Assembly (NCBI GenBank): GCA_964633825.1 | Contig: CAZWHE010000028.1 | Location: forward strand, 1-30,586 | Direction: 5' to 3' | Source of the DNA: CAZWHE01 sp964633825 | GTDB taxonomy: Bacteria > Planctomycetota > B15-G4 > CAYZWU01 | DNA: 30,586 nucleotides | Made by a program: the position numbers and the translations under genes | The notes under the pieces: generated by a model | Told to the model about the DNA's origin: nothing | What the model saw: the letters and a program-made list of their open reading frames with translations, nothing else | Databases searched by the model: none | In this document: piece by piece, positions 16,269 to 23,736 of the stretch | Layout: each line of letters opens with the position of its first letter | How positions within the stretch are numbered: the stretch's first letter is position 1

Positions 16269-17009
16269 TTGACGGATGTGGTTAAAAAAACGCTGATGAC
16301 TCTTCTTGAACTGAGGGACATCGACCGTGATCTGGAGAGGGTTCGGAGGCGGTGCAGGGAATGTCCGGCTCTCATCGAGAAGAGCCGGCTGGAGATGGAG
16401 GACGAGGGCGAGATTGTCGAAAAGAAAAAGGAAGAAATCCAAAATTCCAAGGTGAAGATCGATCAGATGGAGATGGAGCTCAAAAGCTGTGAAGAGAGGA
16501 TCGCCAAGCTCAGCCAGCAGCTCCTCACGGCAAAGACCAACCAGGAATACAGGGCGTTTCAGGATCAGATCGATCATCTCGGCGCAGAGAAGGGGGAGTA
16601 TGAAACCACAATCCTGGAATTTCTGGAAGCCATCGAGGAGTTGAACCGGGAACGGGACAGAACCGTCGAGGAACAGGAGATCCGGAAGAAAGAATACTTG
16701 GAGAGAAAGGAGATCCTCGAAAAGGATCTGATCGAATATCAGAAGGAAGCCGAAAGACTCGAACAAGAGCGCAAAGAAAAAGAGGACCTGATCGATCTCG
16801 AAGCCATGAGGATCTATGACAGGGTCCGCAACGCGCTCGGCGGGGAAGGCATCGTTCCTATCGAGAACCGGACCTGCGGCGGGTGCTACATGTCGATCAC
16901 CACCAACGATTTTAACCGGGTTTTCTCCATGAAGGAGGTGACGGTTTGCCAGTCGTGTCGGAGGATCCTATACATTCCCGAGTGCCTCAAATCGCAAGCG
17001 TCCAGCTAG
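16269..17009 (+). CDS. C4-type zinc-ribbon coiled-coil protein (DUF164/CdsZ-like)
   Basis: 246 residues from a TTG start with AGGAG about nine bases upstream. Residues about 10-180 are charged heptad repeats forming a long helical hairpin, including the family stretch LLTAKTNQEYRAFQ. The C-terminal end is a zinc ribbon with CGGCYMSI at about 203-210 and CQSCRRILYIPE at about 227-238. The family is conserved across bacteria; its role is poorly defined, with a chaperone-like role proposed for some members. It begins 167 bases after rpoD with no clear promoter or terminator between, so read-through is possible. Its TAG stop overlaps the stop of the convergent radical SAM gene inside CTAG (17006-17009). 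Confidence 0.88.
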   Translation: MTDVVKKTLMTLLELRDIDRDLERVRRRCRECPALIEKSRLEMEDEGEIVEKKKEEIQNSKVKIDQMEMELKSCEERIAKLSQQLLTAKTNQEYRAFQDQIDHLGAEKGEYETTILEFLEAIEELNRERDRTVEEQEIRKKEYLERKEILEKDLIEYQKEAERLEQERKEKEDLIDLEAMRIYDRVRNALGGEGIVPIENRTCGGCYMSITTNDFNRVFSMKEVTVCQSCRRILYIPECLKSQASS

Positions 17010-18007
17010 CCGGGTTGTTTTTCCGGCGCGGTCCACATATCTCCCTGCCGCCATCCTGATTTGATCATCCTTTGAGCGATTTCCCGAGAAATTTCGCTGT
17101 TTCCGAGTTTCCAGCAGGGGGCCAGGAGGCTGTCTCTGGGAGCGCTTCCGCAAAGCCTCATAACGACCATATCGGGTCTGAGTCTCCGGAGAAATCCAAT
17201 GGCCAGAGGTATGTATTCATCGAGGGTGAGAGTGCCGATTTCGTTCCGCGACCAGGCATCAGCCAGCGGGGCGTCCTTTGTAATATAGAGGTGATGCAGC
17301 TTGATGCCCTGCAGCGGGAGATGGGCGAGGCGGTCGGCCGTTTCGAACATGTCTTCTTTTGATTCTCCCGGGAGCCCGAGGATGATATGGGCTGCTGTTT
17401 TCAGGCCGTGCGCGGCGGCACGCCGCACGGCATCATGGAAACAAGCGGCGTCGTGTTGCCTGTTGACCAGGCGGAGTGTCCTGTCGTGAGCGCTCTGGAG
17501 GCCGATTTCGACCCAAACATCGAGATCGGTCTTTTCGGAACCGCCGGGCGCAAATGACGCAAGGAGCTCGAGAACCGAATCGGGAAGAGCGTCGGGGCGG
17601 GTCGACACGGTGAGTCCCAACACTCCTTTGAGGCGGAGGATTTCTTTATAGACCTCTTTCAGTTTTACGGCTGGCGCGGCCGTTCCGGTGTATGCCTGGA
17701 AGTAAGCAATGTACTTGCCGACTCCCTTCCTCGAAAGCTTCTCGATCTGGTCTCTTCCCTGGTGTTTCACGCTCATGCCGGCGTCCATGGCTCCTGTTCC
17801 CGATCCGCGGGAATCGCAGTAGCTGCAGCCGCCGGCTCCCCGGCCTCCTTTTCTGTGAGGGCAGGTAAAGCCCGCATCGAGCGAGAGGCGGCGAACCTTT
17901 TCTCCGAACCGTTCCAGGAGATATGAACTGTGAGACCTGTATGGGGCCGGCATTTTTTTCCCCGGAAGTTCGTTCGAAGGCATTCTGCTTTTGTTGCGTT
18001 TTTTCAT
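17006..18007 (-). CDS. YhcC-type radical SAM protein
   Basis: 333 residues. The radical SAM cluster-binding cysteines are C49, C61 and C64 in the spacing C-x11-C-x2-C (TCPHRKGG, then GGCSYC), which is characteristic of the YhcC/TIGR01212 family and differs from the usual C-x3-C-x2-C. Other family markers are YFQAYTGTAAP, STRPDALPD, WVEIGLQSAHD, HIILGLPGE and KLHHLYITKDAPLA. The C-terminal segment has MRLCGSAPRDSLLAP, as in YhcC. The substrate of the family is not settled; relatedness to Elp3-like proteins suggests RNA or small-molecule chemistry, which is inference. It diverges from selB across a 123-base gap. The gene is convergent with the zinc-ribbon gene and shares a stop palindrome with it. 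Confidence 0.92.
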   Translation of the reverse strand: MKKRNKSRMPSNELPGKKMPAPYRSHSSYLLERFGEKVRRLSLDAGFTCPHRKGGRGAGGCSYCDSRGSGTGAMDAGMSVKHQGRDQIEKLSRKGVGKYIAYFQAYTGTAAPAVKLKEVYKEILRLKGVLGLTVSTRPDALPDSVLELLASFAPGGSEKTDLDVWVEIGLQSAHDRTLRLVNRQHDAACFHDAVRRAAAHGLKTAAHIILGLPGESKEDMFETADRLAHLPLQGIKLHHLYITKDAPLADAWSRNEIGTLTLDEYIPLAIGFLRRLRPDMVVMRLCGSAPRDSLLAPCWKLGNSEISREIAQRMIKSGWRQGDMWTAPEKQPG

Positions 18008-18130
18008 CGGCCCCGTCGTGGAGAGCGGAATGAAATATCACCGAGTGAGTGGAACAATAAGCGCTTCAAGGTATGATACGATCGCCATCGGCCCGATAAA
18101 AGAACGGGCAATATTTTTGGATCGGATCGA

Positions 18131-20050
18131 ATGAAGATTCACAGCATCACAGTCGGAACGGCCGGACATATTGATCACGGTAAATCGGAATTGATCCATA
18201 GGTTGACCAGTATCCATCCCGATCGTCTCAAAGAAGAAAAGGAACGGGGGATGACCATCGACCTGGGTTATTCCTTCTACGAAACCCCTGACGGCCTCCG
18301 GGTCGGAATCATCGACGTGCCCGGCCACGAACGGTTCGTGAAGAACATGGTCGCCGGCACCACTTCCATGCATCTCGTTATTCTCGTTGTTGCCGCCGAT
18401 GACGGTGTGATGCCCCAGACACGCGAGCACCTGAGCATCATGACCCTGCTCGGGATCCGCCGAGGGATCGTGGCGCTCACGAAGACCGACCTCGTTGACG
18501 AAGAGATGGTCGAGCTCGCCGCCGAGGATATCCGGGACCTGGTGAAGGAGACGTTTCTCGAAGAAGCCCCGATCATGCCCCTCTCCACTCTGTCCGGAGA
18601 GGGATTCGACCGCTTTCGCCGTACCCTCGACATGCTGATCAAGGAGACTGTCCCCGTCGAGCCGGCCGGGCTTTTCAGAATGCCCGTGCAGCGCGTTTTT
18701 TCCATGAAGGGTTTCGGGACGGTGGCCACGGGAGTCCCCGTGAGCGGAGTGGTGAGAACGGGCGATCCCGTGGAGATTCTCCCGTCGGGTCAGCGCGGCA
18801 AGGTTCGCGGGATTCAGGCTTATGGCGTTTCCTGCCGGGAAGGGAGCGCCGGCCACCGCACGGCGCTCAACATCACCGACGTGGATTATCGCTCTTTTTC
18901 CAGAGGACATGTCATCGTATCACCGGACAGCTTCAGCACCACCGGGTATGTCGAGGCCGCGCTGACGCTTTTGAAAGGCCCGAGCTTTCCTCTCAAGAAC
19001 ATGGCCGAGGTGAGGGTTCATACGGGCACTTCGGAGGTCATGGCCAGAATAATTCTTCTCGACAGGAAAGTCCTCGAACCCGGCGGCGAAGCCCTTGTCC
19101 AGCTGAAACTCGAAAGCTCGCTCGTCGTTGTTCCCGGAGACCGGTTTATTTTGAGGCTTCACTCTCCCATGATCACGATCGGCGGCGGAACAATTGTTGG
19201 AACAACTGAGATAAAGCTCAAGCGTTTCAAAGACCACATTCTCCGGCGCGTATCGGCCAAACGCGACAGCCTCGGTGATTTTAACTCCCGTGTTCTTGTC
19301 GAAGCCGAGGCCTGGAGGGGCGATTTCATTACTTCACGCGACCTGGCCCTTTCTCTGAACGTCTCGGTCAATCGCGTGAGCGAGGCCGTTGACAGCTTGA
19401 AATCCGAGGGCCGCCTCATCGAAGTGAAGCCGGGCCTGTTCATGTGCCGGGATCGTTTCGAACGCCTCGCCGACAAAGTTATCGTTCTTCTCGATGAACA
19501 GCACGGCCTGAGGCCGCTCCTTCCTTATGTGGATCTCAAGCTGCTCAGACAAGGAGTCGGTCTGGAAGGACCGGCTTTCATGGGGATGCTGGCCGTCATG
19601 GAAGAGAAGGGTCTTGTGGAATCGGCTCGGGGCGGCTTGATCAGACGGGCGGGATTCGCTCCCCGGCCGACGGATCGGCAACGTGGATTCATAGACAGGA
19701 TCACCAAGGGGGCGGAAGAGAGTGCCGTGAATCCGCCTTCCATAGAGGAAATCCTGGAGCGTGAGGATCTTCCAAGGGAGGAGGCGGAATCGGGGATCGC
19801 TTTTCTTCTCGATACGGGAGAGCTTGTCAAGGTCGGTTCTTTCCTCTTTCACAAGAATGTTCTCGACCGCGTTTGCGAGGCGGTGAAGGAAGTGGCCAGG
19901 GAGCACGGTGAGGTTTTGATCCCTCTTCTCCGCGACCGCTTCGAGACATCGCGGAAATACATGATTCCGCTCATGGAGTACCTGGACGAGATCGGTCTGA
20001 CCAAGAGGAAAGGCGACAAGCGCTATCTCAAGAGCGATCACTCGGAGTAA
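18131..20050 (+). CDS. selB: Selenocysteine-specific elongation factor SelB
   Basis: Delivers selenocysteyl-tRNA to UGA codons carrying a SECIS hairpin. 639 residues, close to E. coli SelB. GTPase motifs: GTAGHIDHGKSEL at 9-21, RGMTIDLG at 39-46, DVPGHE at 62-67 and TKTD at 117-120. The signature RGMTIDLGYSFY and the reduced G domain without an EF-Tu-type effector insert indicate SelB and not EF-Tu. Two beta-barrel domains follow. Winged-helix repeats from about residue 390 to the end form the SECIS-binding arm, with FTSRDLALSLNVSVNRV and KYMIPLMEYLDEIGLT. selA, selD and tRNA-Sec are not in the window. The only upstream signal is a weak GGATCGGATCG; no good promoter could be called in the divergent gap. 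Confidence 0.95.
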   Translation: MKIHSITVGTAGHIDHGKSELIHRLTSIHPDRLKEEKERGMTIDLGYSFYETPDGLRVGIIDVPGHERFVKNMVAGTTSMHLVILVVAADDGVMPQTREHLSIMTLLGIRRGIVALTKTDLVDEEMVELAAEDIRDLVKETFLEEAPIMPLSTLSGEGFDRFRRTLDMLIKETVPVEPAGLFRMPVQRVFSMKGFGTVATGVPVSGVVRTGDPVEILPSGQRGKVRGIQAYGVSCREGSAGHRTALNITDVDYRSFSRGHVIVSPDSFSTTGYVEAALTLLKGPSFPLKNMAEVRVHTGTSEVMARIILLDRKVLEPGGEALVQLKLESSLVVVPGDRFILRLHSPMITIGGGTIVGTTEIKLKRFKDHILRRVSAKRDSLGDFNSRVLVEAEAWRGDFITSRDLALSLNVSVNRVSEAVDSLKSEGRLIEVKPGLFMCRDRFERLADKVIVLLDEQHGLRPLLPYVDLKLLRQGVGLEGPAFMGMLAVMEEKGLVESARGGLIRRAGFAPRPTDRQRGFIDRITKGAEESAVNPPSIEEILEREDLPREEAESGIAFLLDTGELVKVGSFLFHKNVLDRVCEAVKEVAREHGEVLIPLLRDRFETSRKYMIPLMEYLDEIGLTKRKGDKRYLKSDHSE

Positions 20051-20072
20051 GGATCCCGGCGATATCCCGCTC

Positions 20073-20759
20073 TCATTCGATCGAAAGATCCTTGAGGAGT
20101 GTTTCCAGACTGGAGAGGCACTTCCTGGCCTCGTTGACGGTCGTTTCGGCAAAGATTTTTCCCTGGTCCGCGTCTTCCCAGATGATGGTGATCGTTTCAC
20201 CCGCATAATGAAAGATTTGGCGGCTTGTTTCGATCGCTTCTGCGATCCTGGTTTCGGTTTCCTCGGGAAGGGGGGCTGCTTGTGATCTGCCTGCGGCGAA
20301 ACGCGCGATCTTTGCGAGATGGGAGTTGATTTCCTTTTCAAGGGGTTGGAATTTTCCTATGAAAGCGCCGATCGTTTCGAGCGTTGACAAGAAAAGATTG
20401 ATCTCCAAAAGGAGACCGTCCGTTTCTTCTCTCATTGTTGCAAGCGATCTCTTCGTTGCCTCGCGGCTCTCTGCGCTCACGTTATCGATGCTGTGGCGTG
20501 CGGCGTTCAGCTTCTTCCTCGTGCCGCCGACGCGTTTCCTGAGTCGATCGTACACTTTTTCGAGCTTGAAGGTCGGTTTTTCGCTTCTGAGTTTCTTGAT
20601 GGGCTCGAGGGCGCTCTTGAGCTTGGACTCCATTGTCTCGACTGCCTGCAGCAGAAAGCCGTAGCTGCGCTTGAGATCCGCATCGGTCTCTGCGAGCGCC
20701 AGGTAGAGCAAGACCAGGACCAGAAGAATCAGGAAGGCAAGGATATAAAAACCTTTCAT
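20073..20759 (-). CDS. Membrane-anchored coiled-coil protein of unknown function
   Basis: 228 residues from the ATG at 20759, which overlaps the murU stop as ATGA and has GGGAGG about eight bases upstream. A longer in-frame start inside murU is not favoured. One transmembrane segment occupies about residues 4-23, followed by about 200 mostly helical, charged residues with heptad periodicity and no cysteine or catalytic motif that I recognise. I cannot assign a family. As the last gene of the amgK-murU operon it is probably translationally coupled to it. The topology, a short N-terminus inside and a long helical domain outside, would be that of a periplasmic stalk, but the opposite orientation is possible. 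Confidence 0.75.
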   Translation of the reverse strand: MKGFYILAFLILLVLVLLYLALAETDADLKRSYGFLLQAVETMESKLKSALEPIKKLRSEKPTFKLEKVYDRLRKRVGGTRKKLNAARHSIDNVSAESREATKRSLATMREETDGLLLEINLFLSTLETIGAFIGKFQPLEKEINSHLAKIARFAAGRSQAAPLPEETETRIAEAIETSRQIFHYAGETITIIWEDADQGKIFAETTVNEARKCLSSLETLLKDLSIE

Positions 20760-21715
20760 GAAGGAGCCTCCCGGCGTTTCACTGTCCACTCATGGCAAAG
20801 ACTCCTGATCGTTTCCTCGAGTCTCTCTCCGGGATGAACGGCCGCTCCCGGCAGAAGGATCGAGCGATCGATGCGGCACCCGTCCCCGAGACGGCAGCCG
20901 TCGGAAATCACCGAGTGAGGCCCGATCAAAACATCCCGCCCCACGGTGATCCTGCCGACGGAGGCAGGGCCGGCGGTCCTTGCGGAAATATTGTGTCTCG
21001 TGCCGGGGAGCGATTCAAGATCGAGCAGGGCCGTATTCAAATCGAGGAGCCTCTCCGGTGTTCCTCCTTCCGCCCAAAAACCCTCGTGGACGAATGCGTT
21101 CAGCGGGAAACCTTCCCGGAGAAGGGGAATGAAGAAGTCGCGGACAAGACATCGTCCGGGGCCGGGCAGGCGGTCGTGCAGTTCTTTGTCAACGACATAG
21201 ACGCTGGCGTTGACGTACAGGTCGCCTCCCCGGCGTCCCAGAATGCCGGCAATGTCGGTTATCGAGTTTTCGTCGTTGGTTAGAACACCTCCGTACCGGT
21301 GGACGTCCCCGCGCACGGTGAGAACGATGGTTGCCGCCGCTTTCGAGGAAAGGTGGGCGTCCAAGAGCTCGGCGGGATCGAGGTCGATCACGATGTCGCC
21401 GGCCATGATCAGGAGAGGGGCCGGTTTCATCAGCCGCGCGGCCTGTTGCGCACCGCCGCCCGTTCCCAGCAATCGTGCTTCTTCTGAAAAACGGATGGAA
21501 AGGCCACGGGGCGTTCGGGAACGGACATGAGCCCGGATCATTTCCCCGAGATGATGAACGTTGACCGCCACGTTGCGGATACCGGCCTTTTTCATGAATC
21601 GGAGAGAACGGTCGAGGAAAGTCGTTGGACCCGTGGGAAAGAGCGGTTTCGGCCTCTCTTGCGTGAAGGGGAGGAGGCGTCTGCCCTGTCCGGCCGCCAT
21701 GATAAAACCGTTCAT
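20756..21715 (-). CDS. murU: MurU-like N-acetylmuramate-1-phosphate uridylyltransferase with extra C-terminal beta-helix
   Basis: Sugar-1-phosphate nucleotidyltransferase, 319 residues. The nucleotide-binding motif AAGQGRRLLPFTQERPKPL is at 7-25, followed by LGTGGGAQQA, the metal-binding region MAGDIVIDLD, and EGFWAEGGTPERL, all typical of the family. In known systems MurU converts MurNAc-1-phosphate to UDP-MurNAc. The assignment rests on its position directly after an AmgK-like kinase (overlapping ATGA at 21712-21715). After about residue 245 it has hexapeptide-type repeats (SVGRITVGRDVLIG, then DGCRLGDGCRID), which the shorter classical MurU (about 220 residues) lacks. A mannose-1-phosphate guanylyltransferase-like activity is the main alternative. 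It is translationally coupled to the coiled-coil gene downstream. Confidence 0.82.
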   Translation of the reverse strand: MNGFIMAAGQGRRLLPFTQERPKPLFPTGPTTFLDRSLRFMKKAGIRNVAVNVHHLGEMIRAHVRSRTPRGLSIRFSEEARLLGTGGGAQQAARLMKPAPLLIMAGDIVIDLDPAELLDAHLSSKAAATIVLTVRGDVHRYGGVLTNDENSITDIAGILGRRGGDLYVNASVYVVDKELHDRLPGPGRCLVRDFFIPLLREGFPLNAFVHEGFWAEGGTPERLLDLNTALLDLESLPGTRHNISARTAGPASVGRITVGRDVLIGPHSVISDGCRLGDGCRIDRSILLPGAAVHPGERLEETIRSLCHEWTVKRREAPS

Positions 21716-22716
21716 CCCAGGCCTCCGAGCTTATGACATACAAGGTCCACGAGCGGGGAGAGGGCCGGTCTCTTCCCTTCGGGGTTGGCCCGGATCAGGT
21801 CCAGGCTTTTTGGGATGCTCGACAGGAAATGACTTTTGCCGAGCCCGACTCCCTGGTGGGCGAATGTGCCGAGCGCCTTGATGTTCCTCTGGAGAGCCAC
21901 GAGGTCGAAGAGGGCCACGGCCTCTGAACGGCCGGCGGGGAGGGGAATTCCGGCACGGTTCGCTTCGCCGAGGTAACCCTCCAGGAGGTTGCGCGCCGTC
22001 GTTTGGGGCAGCTCGACGTATGAATCACGGAGGAGGGAGGCCGCGTCATAGAATGGGGAAGCCATCAGCGCGTCTTGGTAGTCGACGACGGCGATATCGT
22101 CTCCGTCTTCGCCTCTGACGACCATGATATTTCTGCTGTGATAGTCCCTGTGATTCAATGTCCGGGGAAGGGGATCGATGCAGCCCGCAAGGCAGGAGAA
22201 CGCTTTTTCGACGATGCGTTCTTCCCTGCTGAGGAGGGGGCCGTTCAGTTCCAGTCCGTTGGTCTTGAAGAACTCGAGCTCAAACTCGATCCTGGCGGCG
22301 TCCATCTGTCTGGCGAAGATCTCGGGATAGACGTCCCGGAATTTTCCGCTCCCCCTTTGGAGGCGAAGGAGAACCTCCAGAGCTCTTTCATAAAGATGGA
22401 CGGCTTTTCCCGCCGTCGATTCCAAGGTCGTGTCGCCGAGATCCTGCTGAACGATGAAGCCTTCCTGTCTGGAGATATATACGATCTCGGGAACGGGGCA
22501 GCCGACGCTCTGGAAAAGGTCCGTGGCTGTAACGAATTTGTCCGTGTCGTCGATTCTCGCCGGTCCTTCGAAGGACATGAGGATGAGCGACATCTCATCA
22601 TCATTCGCAGAGCGTGGATGGAGGCGGTAATACCGCCGCGTTGACGCATCCCCCGGGAGCACAACGGCTTTGTATGCGTCCCGGTGGAAAGCTTTGAGCC
22701 TTTCCCTGAGAATCAC
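21712..22716 (-). CDS. amgK: AmgK-like anomeric sugar kinase (aminoglycoside phosphotransferase fold)
   Basis: 334 residues with an APH/choline-kinase fold. The catalytic loop is NHRDYHSRNIMV at 188-199, with D191 and N196 as the expected catalytic and metal residues, and VDYQD at 211-215 provides the second metal Asp. The N-terminus has PGDASTRRYYRL, which matches the nucleotide loop of AmgK-type proteins. Known AmgK phosphorylates MurNAc and GlcNAc at the anomeric position. Together with MurU this gives a recycling route to UDP-MurNAc that bypasses MurA. The GTG start at 22716 overlaps the stop of the upstream isomerase as GTGA (22713-22716). Substrate identity is inferred from the pairing with murU. 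Confidence 0.85.
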   Translation of the reverse strand: MILRERLKAFHRDAYKAVVLPGDASTRRYYRLHPRSANDDEMSLILMSFEGPARIDDTDKFVTATDLFQSVGCPVPEIVYISRQEGFIVQQDLGDTTLESTAGKAVHLYERALEVLLRLQRGSGKFRDVYPEIFARQMDAARIEFELEFFKTNGLELNGPLLSREERIVEKAFSCLAGCIDPLPRTLNHRDYHSRNIMVVRGEDGDDIAVVDYQDALMASPFYDAASLLRDSYVELPQTTARNLLEGYLGEANRAGIPLPAGRSEAVALFDLVALQRNIKALGTFAHQGVGLGKSHFLSSIPKSLDLIRANPEGKRPALSPLVDLVCHKLGGLG

Positions 22717-23606
22717 AGCTTGATTTCCTTGTCGAGCAGAAAACGTCGAACAGGGCCTTGGATCTTTGCCAGTGTTTGTTCGAGGAGGCCGGACAAAGGG
22801 AGGCTTCCGCTCGATGGATCTCTCATCTCCAGAGAGAACCCTCTTTCCTTTTCACCGGCCCCCAACCGCTTCATCACGATCTCCCAATCGATGATACCCT
22901 GTCCCGGAGGGAGGTGCCCGTCATTTTTCCCGTTGTTGTCGTGAACGTGGAGGTGTTCGGTTTTTTCCAGGATCCCGGCGATTTTCGGATTCTCCTGCTC
23001 TCTGCCGGCAAGGCCGAGTGAAGGGACGCCGGGAAAGTCGAGAAGGAGATGCCCCAGATCAAGGCAGAATCCACACAATCCCTCCCCAATTCCGCAGGCC
23101 GTCCCGTCGAATCCCGGAAGGAGCGGGCCTTCTCCGGGCCGGTTTTCCAGAAGCAGGTGCCGGCTCCGTCCGGGGTGGTCGTCAAGGAGCTTCTTCACAC
23201 CGTCGAAAAATATGGCGGCATCGGTGTCGCCCGGACCGCGGGTTCCCATGTGGAGTATGATGCGGCAGCGTTTGAAGCCGGCTGTGATGGCGAGCACTCT
23301 GTCTATCGCGTCCAAAGCGGCGCGCCGCCTGTTCATGTCGCGATCGCCCAATGCAAAGGTCCGTCCGGCTCTCAGATCTTCGAGGGAGTCGTAAAATGGA
23401 GCATGGATCGCCCGGAGATCGATACCGGAACTTTCGATATCAACGAGAGCCTTCTCGGCCTTTGTTCCGTTCTTCCAAGGGAAATGCTGCGGAGCAGCAA
23501 AGATTTCGAGGGATCGGAAACCGGTATCCGCCACAATCCTCAACAAACTCTTGTCCAGAGCGCTGAAGGCGAAGAGATGTGTCGAGAGTGTCGGAATCAG
23601 TGCCAT
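22713..23606 (-). CDS. Sugar phosphate isomerase/epimerase-like TIM-barrel protein
   Basis: 297 residues of the AP-endonuclease-2/xylose-isomerase-like TIM-barrel family. Visible elements are GFRSLEIFAAP, DLRAIHAPF, RIILHMGTRGPGD, LLLENRPGEG, GFCLDLGHLLLD, HLHVHDNNGKNDGHLPPGQG and FSLEMRD. The His, Glu and Asp residues at the strand ends are the usual divalent-metal ligands. The substrate cannot be read from the sequence. It starts the minus-strand operon and overlaps amgK by four bases, so an amino-sugar or cell-wall sugar role is an inference from context. The ATG at 23606 has GAGG a few bases upstream. Confidence 0.85.
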   Translation of the reverse strand: MALIPTLSTHLFAFSALDKSLLRIVADTGFRSLEIFAAPQHFPWKNGTKAEKALVDIESSGIDLRAIHAPFYDSLEDLRAGRTFALGDRDMNRRRAALDAIDRVLAITAGFKRCRIILHMGTRGPGDTDAAIFFDGVKKLLDDHPGRSRHLLLENRPGEGPLLPGFDGTACGIGEGLCGFCLDLGHLLLDFPGVPSLGLAGREQENPKIAGILEKTEHLHVHDNNGKNDGHLPPGQGIIDWEIVMKRLGAGEKERGFSLEMRDPSSGSLPLSGLLEQTLAKIQGPVRRFLLDKEIKL

Positions 23607-23736
23607 ATCGCCTCGCGGGGATTCTATAAAAAATAAGGTCGTCGGTGAAGGGCATGAGTCGGATATGTTATGATTTCAAAAATCTCCGGGGCGAAAGGAG
23701 CAGGGAGGATGGGAAGTCAGTAAGCCAAGAGCGTTT

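Noticed and set aside
18037..18049. 13-base match ATCACCGAGTGAG shared with 20907-20919
   Set aside because: One copy is intergenic and the other is within murU coding. Several 13-base matches are expected by chance in 30 kb.
19334..20341. 335-codon minus-strand frame across the end of selB
   Set aside because: It overlaps the SECIS-binding domain of selB and the coiled-coil gene in the wrong frame, with no ribosome site or motif.
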